Below, one piece after another: positions 28,996-37,158 of a stretch of 64,000 nucleotides of DNA (within the stretch, counting starts at the first letter, position 1; each line of letters opens with the position of its first letter). The notes beneath the pieces are model-generated. The model made no database searches, had not been told where the DNA came from, and worked only from the letters and a program-made list of their open reading frames with translations. The stretch is from positions 1 to 64,000 of the forward strand of contig CAVQSI010000013.1 in NCBI GenBank assembly GCA_963715825.1, written 5' to 3'. This DNA comes from Sva-07 sp963715825 (lineage in GTDB: Bacteria; Actinomycetota; Acidimicrobiia; Acidimicrobiales; Ilumatobacteraceae). A program made the translations under genes and the position numbers.

Positions 28996-30168
28996 CGTCG
29001 TTCCCGAGCGGCGATGGCGTCGCCGTAGGCGGCCTCGAGCGCGGCGACGCCGACCGCTTCGCTGTAGTGCTGCTCGAATCGGCGCCGGTTCGCGACACCG
29101 GCACGATCGACGGTTCGATCATCGAGGGCATCGAGCGCAGCGGCGAGGGCCGCCGGCTGTCGCGGCGGGACCAGGAGCTCGGGTGGCGGCTCGACGATCG
29201 CTGCCGCACCGGCTGCCGTGGTGACGATCACGGGGAGTCCGGCGCTCATCGCTTCGACGAGCACCATGCCGAAGGTCTCGTACAGCTCGGATGGCGCCAC
29301 CAGCGCCCGGGCGTCCAACATCCGCGCCGTCACCTCGTCGCGACCGCGCCAACCGAGCATCTCGACGTCGTCGGCCACGTCCACGCTCGAGTTGAGCAGC
29401 CAGCGGGCCGTCTCCGATCACGCACAAGCGCTCGTCCGAGCGTCGTTGCCTCGGCGAGGACCATGCGGCGAGCAGTGTGTCGACGCCCTTGCCCTGGGCC
29501 AGCCGCCCGATCACCAGGATGTCGCCGGAGCTCGACGGCGCCCGACGGCGCTGACCGGGGTCGTCGACGAAGTGCGGTTTGACGATCGTGCGCTCGCCGG
29601 GAATCCCCATGTCGGCGAGCCGGTCGGCCATGAACTGCGATGGGGCGATGAATCGGGTGACCGACGAGTCGAGCACGCCACGTCGACGGGTGGACACGAT
29701 CTCGGCCGCCTGGAGGGCAGACAGGGCGCGGGAGTCTCGATAGCAGCCGTGCAGCACCCCGGGAAGCGGGCTGCGGCCGACGCAGGCCGTGCACACCGCA
29801 CCGTCACGGAACAGATCGGTGCCCAGACAGCCGATCCGGAAGTTGTGCAGCGTCATCACGACAGGCACGCCGGTGCTCGCGGCGGCCGCCACCGCGGACG
29901 ACGACAGCGCGAACCAGGTGTTGTGGACGTGGACCACGTCGGGTCGAACTGCCTCCACCCGCTCGCGGACCCGCCGGGCGCTCGACGGATTGTGCATGCT
30001 GCGCGCAAGCGCCGAGATCGTGGCGAGGGGTTCGGTGGGGTTGTCCACCGTCAGCTGCACGACGTCGTGTCCGGCGCGAGCGAGTGCCGCTGCCTCGTTG
30101 TCGACCACCGTGTCCTCGCCGGCGCGCACCCGATAGCGCGCGTGCAGTTGCAGGATGCGCATGGTCAC
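28992..30168 (-). CDS. GT4-type glycosyltransferase, one frameshift
   Basis: A retaining GT-B fold enzyme of about 391 residues that adds a sugar from a nucleotide donor during repeat-unit assembly. The N-terminal domain shows VRAGEDTVVDNEAAALARAGH and VVHVHNTWFALSS. The C-terminal domain has ILVIGRLAQGKGVDTLL, VIGDGPL and the donor-binding ELYETFGMVLVEAMSAGLPV with the E-x7-E pair. An extra base near 29401 splits the frame between VIGDGPL and LLNSSVDVADDVEMLGW. Start is GTG 30168, overlapping the sulfotransferase stop; an ATG two codons later is equally possible. Sugar specificity cannot be inferred. Confidence 0.8.
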
Positions 30169-31085
30169 TCGCCGGTCGTGGGGGCGGCGAAACGCGGCCA
30201 GGGAGGTGCAAGGCCGAGACGGTCGGTGAGCTCGGCCACGTCGGGTCGGAAGCGTTCGGTGAGCTCGGCGTCGATGTCGGCGTCGAGCGCCGCGGGTCGG
30301 GGGGCGGCGTTGCGTCGTTCCGACTGCTGCTCGTGCGGCAATGGCGGCAGTCCGGCCTCGTCGAGCACCGTTGCGATCACCCGGCTCGGATCAGCGAAGT
30401 AGTCCTCGGAGTACACGATGGTGAGGCGCTGGCGTCCGACCGCCTCGATCCACCGGTCGAGGGACGCCGCGTAGTGGCTCTGCGCCGCGTAGGACTGCTG
30501 CTCGTGGGCGTGACTCTCCCCGAGCGTTCCGCCGGCCAGTCGCTCGCCAGCGTCACCGACCCGCCGGTCCTCGACGTCGAGCGCCTCGCGCAGCGTGAGC
30601 GTCTCGACGCCGTTGCGGGTCTGCTCGGCCCAGTGCGAGACCGTCCGTTCGACCGGGTCACGCAGTACGACGACGAAGTGCGTCAGCGGGAGGGCGTCGG
30701 CCGCTCGCGCCGCAGCGAGCGGGTGGAAGAGGTAGTACGGGCTGGCCTCGGCGGCAAAGGCGTGCCCGACGCGTCGTGTGCGCCACCACCGTGTGGTCGA
30801 GGTCGGGAAGTGGCTGCGGTACCACCGATCGGACCTCGCCATGTCGCTGTCGAAGTAGTGGACGCCCTTCTGGTTCTCGCGCAGTGGGAGTCGTCGTGCC
30901 GACGGCACCAGCGGGCACATCGAGGGGTGGCGTTCGAGATCGCGAAACAGCGAGGTGGTACCACCGCGCTTCACGCCGATGATCACGAGGTCGGGAGCTG
31001 GTCGCAGATCGGCCGTCGCCATGGCTGCGGCACGCACCACGGTTCGGCCCATCGGGCGGACGACGTCGACGACGCTGGTGGACAT
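30165..31085 (-). CDS. PAPS-dependent sulfotransferase
   Basis: A 306-residue sulfotransferase of the heparan-sulfate/GlcNAc type that transfers sulfate from PAPS to a glycan hydroxyl or amine. Seen: the 5'-phosphosulfate loop IIGVKRGGTTSLFRDLERHP and the 3'-phosphate site VVLRDPVERTVSHW, with EASPYYLFHP between. No signal peptide or membrane span, so it acts on cytoplasmic intermediates before flipping. ATG 31085 (MSTSVVDVVRPMG) is preceded by TACGAT 8 nt upstream. It starts the operon sulfotransferase, GT4, APH. With two sulfatases and an alkylsulfatase elsewhere in the window, sulfated compounds are a recurring theme. Confidence 0.85.
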   Translation of the reverse strand: MSTSVVDVVRPMGRTVVRAAAMATADLRPAPDLVIIGVKRGGTTSLFRDLERHPSMCPLVPSARRLPLRENQKGVHYFDSDMARSDRWYRSHFPTSTTRWWRTRRVGHAFAAEASPYYLFHPLAAARAADALPLTHFVVVLRDPVERTVSHWAEQTRNGVETLTLREALDVEDRRVGDAGERLAGGTLGESHAHEQQSYAAQSHYAASLDRWIEAVGRQRLTIVYSEDYFADPSRVIATVLDEAGLPPLPHEQQSERRNAAPRPAALDADIDAELTERFRPDVAELTDRLGLAPPWPRFAAPTTGE

Positions 31086-31093
31086 GGCGGGTG

Positions 31094-31099
31094 ATCGTA
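31094..31099 (-). promoter_or_regulatory. Leaderless -10 box of the sulfotransferase operon
   Basis: Minus-strand TACGAT ends 8 nt before ATG 31085; a weak TGGTGA -35 lies 17 nt further upstream. Confidence 0.5.
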
Positions 31100-31151
31100 C
31101 CGTCCGGTGAAAAAGCTCACCATGAGTGGTCGTCAAGTCTTGGTCAAGTGG

Positions 31152-31181
31152 TTGCCGGATCGACCCGTCGAGTGCGACAAT
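31152..31181 (+). promoter_or_regulatory. Possible promoter of the sugar-transferase gene
   Basis: TTGCCG (31152-31157) and GACAAT (31176-31181) are 18 nt apart, each matching four of six consensus bases. This would give a leader of about 108 nt before ATG 31296. Confidence 0.3.
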
Positions 31182-31204
31182 ACTCAAGCCGTACATGGCT
31201 CCCA

Positions 31205-31289
31205 GGGCAATCGTTGCCCCTCGAATCGTGACCGGTGGCGGAATCATCGCCACGGAGAGTGACCTCACGCTCCGTGGCTTGACGGAAGG
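31205..31289 (+). promoter_or_regulatory. Structured 5' leader with mutually exclusive hairpins
   Basis: Three stems precede the sugar transferase. A: GGGCAA/TTGCCC (31205-31219). B: GTGGCG (31235-31240) with CGCCAC (31248-31253). C: GCCACGGAG (31249-31257) with CTCCGTGGC (31270-31278), plus an inner GTG/CAC. B and C compete for 31249-31253, and C ends 5 nt before the GGAAGG ribosome binding site (31284-31289). The layout resembles an attenuator or ligand-responsive leader. It does not match any riboswitch consensus I know. Confidence 0.45.
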
Positions 31290-31295
31290 CGGAAC

Positions 31296-32042
31296 ATGAC
31301 GAGCGAACTCGTGCCTCTGGCATCGGCGTACCCGGACCTGCGGTCGACCGCAGCTCTGCGGCGACCGGAGCCGTCCACGGCCTGGTCCGACACGACGCCG
31401 TCGGCGGCGATCATCGCGGCGCTCCCACGCGTCGACAAGCCTCGCGGCGTCTACGTGCGGTTCGTCAAGCCGTCGCTCGACCGGGCGCTCGCGTTGGGCG
31501 GACTCGTCGTCGCTGCGATCCCGATGGTGCTGATCGCCGCAGTCGTCGCAGTGAGCATGGGGCGGCCGGTGTTGTTCCGCCAACGGCGCATCGGTGTCGA
31601 CGGTCAACCGTTCGAGGTGCTCAAATTTCGCACGATGCGCCCCGATCGACGCGGTCAACGTCTCGACGTCATCCACGATCGTCGCCGCACCCACAAATCT
31701 GAGCGCGATCCCCGCCACACGCCGGTCGGACGATTCCTCCGCAAGTACAGCCTCGATGAGCTCCCGCAGCTGCTCAACGTGCTGCGCGGCGAGATGAGCG
31801 TCGTCGGACCGCGGCCCGAACTCGACTCGGTGGTCGCGCAGTATCCGCCGGTGTTGCACCAGCGTCACCTCGTCAAGCCCGGACTCACGGGCTTGTGGCA
31901 GGTGTCGGCGCGGGGGGCCGGCCCGATGCACGAGAACGGCCAGTGGGACCTGGCCTACGTCGCCCACGTGTCGCTGCGGACCGATCTGCAGATCCTCGCC
32001 AAGACGCCGCGTGCACTCGTCGGCGGTGCCACCGGGAGCTGA
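31296..32042 (+). CDS. Priming sugar-phosphate transferase (single-span PGT)
   Basis: A 248-residue bacterial sugar transferase that moves a sugar-phosphate from UDP-sugar to undecaprenyl phosphate, starting repeat-unit synthesis. A 50-residue polar N-terminus precedes one membrane-embedded helix (ALALGGLVVAAIPMVLIAAV). The catalytic domain follows with RQRRIGVDGQPFEVLKFRTM, DPRHTPVGRFLRKYSLDELP, MSVVGPRPE and KPGLTGLWQVSARG. It lacks the extra spans of WbaP/WcaJ, so it is a monotopic PGT. GGAAGG lies 6 nt before ATG 31296, downstream of a structured leader. It is divergent from the sulfotransferase operon. Confidence 0.9.
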   Translation: MTSELVPLASAYPDLRSTAALRRPEPSTAWSDTTPSAAIIAALPRVDKPRGVYVRFVKPSLDRALALGGLVVAAIPMVLIAAVVAVSMGRPVLFRQRRIGVDGQPFEVLKFRTMRPDRRGQRLDVIHDRRRTHKSERDPRHTPVGRFLRKYSLDELPQLLNVLRGEMSVVGPRPELDSVVAQYPPVLHQRHLVKPGLTGLWQVSARGAGPMHENGQWDLAYVAHVSLRTDLQILAKTPRALVGGATGS

Positions 32043-32059
32043 CGACGCGCACTGCGTCG
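32043..32059. terminator. Small hairpin between convergent genes
   Basis: CGACGC (32043-32048) pairs with GCGTCG (32054-32059) around a 5-nt loop directly after the sugar-transferase stop and before the WecG-like gene's stop. Short and without a U-run, so only weak evidence. Confidence 0.25.
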
Positions 32060-32063
32060 AGGT

Positions 32064-32804
32064 TCAGCGGCGTCGGGTGCGCCACAGCAGGCGCAGGAAC
32101 TTTGCGTTGTAGACCAGGTAGCGACGGCCGAGCCGACGTGGCTCGGTGAGCAGTCGGAACAGCCACTCGAGACCGGCTCGCTGCATCCACGCCGGCGCCT
32201 GCTTCTTCGTGCCGGCGATGAAGTCGAACGCGGCACCCACTGCCACGTAGGTCGCATCGCCGAGTTCGGCCATCCGCCGAACGAGGAGATCCTGTTTCGG
32301 CGTGCCCATGCCGACCCACACGATGTCGGCCCCGCGTGCTCGTGCCACTTGGAGCGACGCGTCGAGCTCGTCGTCGGTGATCTCGCGGAACGGGGGCGAT
32401 TCGCTGCCGACGATGCGGGCACCGGGCCAGCGTTCGCCGATGCGCTGCTCGAGCGCTGCGAGCACCTCGGGGGTGCTGCCGTAGAGGTAGTGGCCGAGAT
32501 CTGACGATCGACCGCGATCGAGCACGTCGCACATCAGGTCCGGGCCGTACACGCGGGTGCAATCCGGGATCCCCCGGCGGCGGGCGATCCACGCGAGCGG
32601 CGTGCCGTCGGGAAGGTTCAACGCCGCTCCCTCCAGGCTCGAGGCAAGGTCGGGTCGCTCGTCGGCCAGGGCGAGCGTGTAGGCGTTGCAGAGATGCACG
32701 TCGCCGCGGACGCCTCGGGACGCGACGAGATCCGCGGCGACGCTCGGCGCGATGAAGTCGATGTCCACCCCGCCGACCGGGAGCCTGTTGCCCGGCTCGT
32801 TCAC
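32064..32804 (-). CDS. WecG/TagA/CpsF family glycosyltransferase
   Basis: A GT26 enzyme of about 246 residues that transfers N-acetylmannosamine or a related sugar to a lipid-linked acceptor. Signatures are VHLCNAYTLALA near the N-terminus, LNLPDGTPLAW, ARARGADIVWVGMGTPKQD and VAVGAAFDFIAGTKKQAPAW, ending in the basic region WLFRLLTEPRRLGRRY thought to hold it at the membrane. The GTG at 32804 (VNEPGNRLPVGG) was chosen because the stretch upstream to 32861 is Arg-rich and non-family. Convergent with the priming transferase; it marks the right edge of the polysaccharide locus. Confidence 0.85.
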   Translation of the reverse strand: MNEPGNRLPVGGVDIDFIAPSVAADLVASRGVRGDVHLCNAYTLALADERPDLASSLEGAALNLPDGTPLAWIARRRGIPDCTRVYGPDLMCDVLDRGRSSDLGHYLYGSTPEVLAALEQRIGERWPGARIVGSESPPFREITDDELDASLQVARARGADIVWVGMGTPKQDLLVRRMAELGDATYVAVGAAFDFIAGTKKQAPAWMQRAGLEWLFRLLTEPRRLGRRYLVYNAKFLRLLWRTRRR

Positions 32805-32922
32805 GCTGCGACGTCGCCGTCTGCGATCGTTGCCGCTCGTAGGTCGGTGGGATCCGACCACCCTGTCACCACCGCCACCGACATGGTCGTCGAGGGTACC
32901 GTGACCTCGCCGGGGTCGTGCC

Positions 32923-32928
32923 TACACT
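32923..32928 (+). promoter_or_regulatory. Leaderless -10 box of the ClC gene
   Basis: TACACT ends 8 nt before GTG 32937; GTGACC 16 nt upstream is a plausible -35. Confidence 0.5.
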
Positions 32929-32936
32929 GAGCCGTC

Positions 32937-34241
32937 GTGTGGAGCAGCCGGGTGAAGTTGGGATGGCGCCCCTCCACGTTCGACATCCGCACGGGCGAGT
33001 TCCGTGATCTGGTCCGACGTTCCCGTGAGGTGGTGCTGCTCGCAGCGGTCACCGGCGCGGTCACCGGGTTGTTCGTCCGCTTCTTCGAGTACGTCGTGGT
33101 CGAGTTGGTGTTCGAGTGGATCCTGCACGGGCCGCTCTGGGTGGGCGCGATCGCTCCGGGAATCGGGCTGCTGCTGTCGGCGATCCTGCTCAAGACGCTC
33201 GGCAACGGAGCGTCACCGGCGACGTCGGACGAGTACCTCCGGGCGTTCCACGATCCGGAGTACCCGCTGCGACCGCGCGCGTTCATCGGGCGCATGGCGG
33301 CGGCGATCACGACGCTCGGCTCCGGCGGCGCCATGGGACTCGAGGGTCCCTCGATGTACGGCGGCTCCGCGCTGGGGGCGATGATCCAGCGCCGACTGCC
33401 CTCCGCGTTCCGAGGAGTCGACCACCGAACGCTGCTCGTTGCGGGTGCAGCCGCAGGCGTCGCAGCGATCTTCAAGGCGCCGGCCACCGGAGCGATCTTC
33501 GCCTTGGAAGTGCCGTTCCGCGATCAGATGGCGCGCCGGATGTTGCTGCCGGCGCTCGTGGCGAGCGCATCGGGCTACCTCGTGTTCGTGGCGTTGAGCA
33601 ACACCAATCCGATCTTCGTGTTCCAGACCGAGCGGAGCGCCACGTTCCAGTACCGCGACCTCGGCGGTGCGATCCTGATCGGGATCTTCTGTGCGATCGG
33701 CGCCCGCGCGTTCTCGCGGCTGATCCGGTATGCGAAGGCCGTGACGTATCGACCGGTGGCGCTCCGCGTGTTCGGTGCGAGCGTGGTGCTGGCCGGGCTG
33801 TTCGTGATCAGCCGTCTGCTGACCGGCGAGAGCCTCACGATCGGCACCGGCTACGAGGTGATCCGATGGCTCTCGGAGGAACACGCGCTGTGGCTGCTCG
33901 CTGCGGTGTTCGCGCTGCGCTGTCTGGCCACGGCGACGACGTTGGCAGGCGGCGGCGTGGGTGGCGTGTTCGTGCCGTTGGTGGTGGCCGGGGCGATCGT
34001 CGGGCGTGGCGTCGGCGACATCGTCAACCCGCTCGACCCGACGCTGTATGTGCTGCTGGGCATCGCTGCATTCCTCGGTGCGGGCTATCGCGTCCCGCTC
34101 GCCGCCGTGGTGTTCGTCGCCGAGACCACAGGTCAACCGGGCTTCATCGTGCCGGCGCTCTTCGCAGCCGTGGCCGCCGAGTTGGTGATGGGCGAGCAGT
34201 CGATCACCACGTTCCAACGCTCGCCCGACCGGGCCAACTGA
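32937..34241 (+). CDS. ClC-family chloride channel/transporter
   Basis: A 434-residue ClC membrane protein for chloride or chloride/proton exchange. Ten or more hydrophobic helices are present. The selectivity motifs appear as GSGGAMGLEGPSM (equivalent to GSGxP and G[KR]EGP, with the gating Glu kept but Leu replacing the basic residue) and GGGVGGVFVPLVVAG (GGxFxP). KAPATGAIFALEVPF is the helix I-J region. No C-terminal CBS domains. The GTG start is set by TACACT 8 nt upstream. It is followed 13 nt later by the carboxylase fusion gene, probably by chance of compact spacing. Transporter versus channel mode cannot be decided here. Confidence 0.85.
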   Translation: MWSSRVKLGWRPSTFDIRTGEFRDLVRRSREVVLLAAVTGAVTGLFVRFFEYVVVELVFEWILHGPLWVGAIAPGIGLLLSAILLKTLGNGASPATSDEYLRAFHDPEYPLRPRAFIGRMAAAITTLGSGGAMGLEGPSMYGGSALGAMIQRRLPSAFRGVDHRTLLVAGAAAGVAAIFKAPATGAIFALEVPFRDQMARRMLLPALVASASGYLVFVALSNTNPIFVFQTERSATFQYRDLGGAILIGIFCAIGARAFSRLIRYAKAVTYRPVALRVFGASVVLAGLFVISRLLTGESLTIGTGYEVIRWLSEEHALWLLAAVFALRCLATATTLAGGGVGGVFVPLVVAGAIVGRGVGDIVNPLDPTLYVLLGIAAFLGAGYRVPLAAVVFVAETTGQPGFIVPALFAAVAAELVMGEQSITTFQRSPDRAN

Positions 34242-34254
34242 CTAGACCAGGGCC

Positions 34255-36123
34255 ATGGCCAACCACGTCAGCGTCACCGCCGAGCTGCAGGGAACCGTCG
34301 TCGGGTTGTTCGTCGACGTCGGTGCATCGGTCGACGCCGGCGACGTCCTGGCACTCGTCGAGTCGATGAAGATGCACCACGACGTGCTCGCCCCGGTCAC
34401 CGGCGTCATCGAGTCGCTCGCCGTCAGCGACGGCGACACCGTCGTGATCGGCCAGGAGTTCGCCCGCATCGTCGAGGGGGTCGGCACTCACGGCGCCCAC
34501 CCGGTGGCGACGACTGCACCGAGGTCTCCTGTGGGCTTGGAGCGTGACGACCTGCGCGAGGTGATCGGCCGTCACGCCGTCGGACTCGACGAGCAGCGGC
34601 CGCAGGCCGTCGAGCGGCGCCGGGCGAGGGGGCGCCGGACCGCTCGGGAGAACATCGGCGATCTCGTCGACGAGGGCACCTTCGTCGAGTACGGCCCGCT
34701 GGTGATCGCTGCGCAACGGCGCCGGCGCAGCGTCGACGACCTGATCGAGTCGACCCCTGCCGACGGCCTGGTCGGCGGGATCGGTGAGGTCAACGGCGAG
34801 CTGTTCGGCACCGGCTCGGCGAGCAGGGCGTCGAAGGTCGTCGCCGTGTCGTACGACTACACGGTGCTCGCGGGGACGCAGGGCACGCAGAACCATCGCA
34901 AGAAGGACCGCCTGTTCGAGGTGGCCGAGCAGCTCCGGCTCCCGATCGTGTTCTTCACCGAGGGCGGCGGTGGTCGCCCGGGTGACACCGACGGCATCGG
35001 GGTGAGCGGCCTCGACTGCCTGGCTTTTCGGTGGTTCGCCGAGCTGTCGGGCACCGTGCCGCTCGTCGGCGTCAACTCGGGGTACTGCTTCGCCGGCAAC
35101 GCGGCGATCCTCGGGTGCTGCGATGTCGTGATCGCGACGGCGGACTCGAACATCGGGATGGGCGGGCCGGCGATGATCGAAGGGGGCGGCCTGGGCGTGT
35201 TCGAGCCGACCGAGATCGGCCCGATCGAGGTGCAACGCCGAAACGGGGTGGTGGACATCGTCGTCGCGGACGAGGCCGAGGCGGTCGAGGTGGCCAAACG
35301 GTACCTGTCGTACTTCCAGGGTCGCACCGAGACCTGGTCGGCTCCCGATCAGGCGGCCCTGCGCGATGTCGTGCCCGTCGACCGGTTGCGGGCCTACGAC
35401 ATCCGGCGTGCGATCGAGGGCCTCTTCGACACCGACTCGGTGCTCGAGCTCCGGCGCGAGTTCGGCATCGGCATGGTCACCGCCCTGGCGCGGATCGAGG
35501 GACGCCCGGTGGGAGTGATCGCCAACGACCCCGGCCACCTCGCCGGTGCAATCGACTCCGACGGCGCCGACAAGGCCGCCCGGTTCATGCAGTTGTGCGA
35601 CGCGTTCGGCCTGCCGATCGTCACGCTGGTCGACACGCCGGGGATGATGGTGGGCCCCGACATCGAGGCCACCGCGCTCGTTCGCCACTGCAGCCGGCTG
35701 TTCGTGACCGGAGCGAACCTGTCGGTGCCGATGGTGTCGGTGGTGACGCGCAAGGCCTACGGGCTCGGAGCGCAGGCGATGATGGGCGGCACGACCAAGG
35801 CGCCGATCGCCTGCCTGTCGTGGCCGACCGGAGAGTTCGGCGGGATGGGACTCGAAGGCGCTGTCCGTCTCGGCTACCGCAAGGAGCTCGACGCGGTCAC
35901 CGACGACGCCGAACGCGAGGTGCTGTTCCGCGAGATGGTCGACCGGATGTACGAGCACGGCAAGGCGGTCAGCGTGGCGTCGTTCTTCGAGATCGACGAC
36001 GTGATCGACCCCATCGACACCCGTCGCTGGATCACGACGATCTTCGATGCCGCCCCCGAAACGCACCGTGCTGCCACCGACCCGTTGGCGCCGCCGCGCC
36101 GACCGAACATCGACACCTGGTGA
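34255..36123 (+). CDS. Biotin carboxyl carrier-carboxyltransferase fusion
   Basis: A 622-residue protein joining an N-terminal biotinyl domain (biotin site ESMKM, Lys39) to a full acyl-CoA carboxyltransferase. The latter has an N half with GEVNGELFGTGSASRASK and GGGGRPGDTDG, and a C half with GVIANDPGHLAGAIDSDGADKAARF, LPIVTLVDTPGMMVG and RKAYGLGAQAMMGG. It would transfer CO2 from biotin to an acyl-CoA but contains no biotin carboxylase domain, so it needs a partner encoded elsewhere. The alpha subunit at 52.9 kb already has its own biotinyl domain. The acyl-CoA substrate is unknown. ATG 34255 starts at a consensus biotinyl-domain N-terminus. Confidence 0.85.
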   Translation: MANHVSVTAELQGTVVGLFVDVGASVDAGDVLALVESMKMHHDVLAPVTGVIESLAVSDGDTVVIGQEFARIVEGVGTHGAHPVATTAPRSPVGLERDDLREVIGRHAVGLDEQRPQAVERRRARGRRTARENIGDLVDEGTFVEYGPLVIAAQRRRRSVDDLIESTPADGLVGGIGEVNGELFGTGSASRASKVVAVSYDYTVLAGTQGTQNHRKKDRLFEVAEQLRLPIVFFTEGGGGRPGDTDGIGVSGLDCLAFRWFAELSGTVPLVGVNSGYCFAGNAAILGCCDVVIATADSNIGMGGPAMIEGGGLGVFEPTEIGPIEVQRRNGVVDIVVADEAEAVEVAKRYLSYFQGRTETWSAPDQAALRDVVPVDRLRAYDIRRAIEGLFDTDSVLELRREFGIGMVTALARIEGRPVGVIANDPGHLAGAIDSDGADKAARFMQLCDAFGLPIVTLVDTPGMMVGPDIEATALVRHCSRLFVTGANLSVPMVSVVTRKAYGLGAQAMMGGTTKAPIACLSWPTGEFGGMGLEGAVRLGYRKELDAVTDDAEREVLFREMVDRMYEHGKAVSVASFFEIDDVIDPIDTRRWITTIFDAAPETHRAATDPLAPPRRPNIDTW

Positions 36124-36126
36124 TGC

Positions 36127-37158
36127 TCAGGCGCCGCAGCCTGCGGCGAGCACCTCGGTCAGTTGGCCGTCGGCGTAGGTGTAGACGATGACCGCGGCGC
36201 CTTCGTAGTACCAGGCGTGCACGAGCACCTCCATGCGCCCGTCGCCGTTGAGGTCGACGACGTCGAGGATCCGGTAGCGCTCGATGATCTCGAACGACGC
36301 CGTATCGGCGTCGGGGTCCTGCTCGGGGACCGCCGACAACAGCACGGTCTCGGCAGCGCGGGTGGTCGCATCGACCACGAGGAGGGCGGCGAGGTCACCC
36401 GCTGCTCCCGGTCCGGCACTCGGCTGGATGAACTCGAACGACACCAGGGCCTCGTCGTCGCCGTCGCCGTCGAGGTCGGTCACGACGAGCTGCTCGACGG
36501 TACCCGACGCGCCGTCGACGGGTTCGTCGTCGAAGGCGGCGGCGCCGAGAGCCCGGTAGGCGTCGGGAGCGGTCGAGGTGACGGCGACCGGTCGGGGCTT
36601 GAGCGTCCATGGCACCTGTGGGACGGCGACCGCGTTGTAGCCGAAGCCGGGCGGATCGGCGGGCGCCACGTCGACCTCGATCGCCGGCCCGACGCGCTCG
36701 TCGAAGCACGCCTCGGTGTTGTCGCCCAGAACGACGGGCGTCTCGCCGTCGAGATTGCTGACCACGAACGGAGTCCCTGCGGCGATGCCAGGACGGATCG
36801 GATTGCCGCTCGGGTCGAAGGACTCCTGCCAACGGTCCTGCTGCCACGCGCCGAGGAACAGCCATCCGGCAGAGTCGGCGCCGCCGATCAGCAGCGGTAC
36901 GAGTGTGTCGGCGGGGCCGTCGGGAAGCGGAGCGGTCGGCTCGGGCGCCACGGTGGCAGCAGATGTCGTCTCGGGGGCCACGGCGGCGGTCGACTCGGGC
37001 GGCGGCGCAGTGTCGACGGTCGCGGTCGTCTCGGTGGTGGGCGATGTCGTGGAGGTGAGGGTCGGCCGGGGGGTGGACTGCTCCTCGGTGGTGCACGAGG
37101 CGACGAGCGCCGCCAACGTCACGGCGACGGCGAGGCGCAGGATCGATGGTGGCGTCAC
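36127..37158 (-). CDS. Lipoprotein with Asp-rich (VCBS/FG-GAP-like) repeats
   Basis: A 343-residue predicted lipoprotein. A signal peptide (ILRLAVAVTLAALVASC) ends in a lipobox LVASC. A Thr/Pro/Glu-rich stalk of about 70 residues follows, then a globular domain with two calcium-loop-like stretches, DLDGDGDDEALVSFE and DLNGDGRMEVLVHAW, resembling FG-GAP/VCBS or dockerin-type motifs. Not recognised further. GTG 37158 overlaps the stop of the MBL gene (GTGA), so both are cotranslated. It faces outward, attached to the membrane. Confidence 0.7.
   Translation of the reverse strand: MTPPSILRLAVAVTLAALVASCTTEEQSTPRPTLTSTTSPTTETTATVDTAPPPESTAAVAPETTSAATVAPEPTAPLPDGPADTLVPLLIGGADSAGWLFLGAWQQDRWQESFDPSGNPIRPGIAAGTPFVVSNLDGETPVVLGDNTEACFDERVGPAIEVDVAPADPPGFGYNAVAVPQVPWTLKPRPVAVTSTAPDAYRALGAAAFDDEPVDGASGTVEQLVVTDLDGDGDDEALVSFEFIQPSAGPGAAGDLAALLVVDATTRAAETVLLSAVPEQDPDADTASFEIIERYRILDVVDLNGDGRMEVLVHAWYYEGAAVIVYTYADGQLTEVLAAGCGA

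Noticed and set aside
31205..31289. c-di-GMP (GEMM) riboswitch
   Set aside because: GGGCAA is present, but the conserved tetraloop/receptor pattern and flanking consensus are absent.
34204..36066. A 620-codon minus-strand frame opposite the carboxylase fusion
   Set aside because: A GC-driven shadow; its composition is Arg/His/Asp-rich without any family match.
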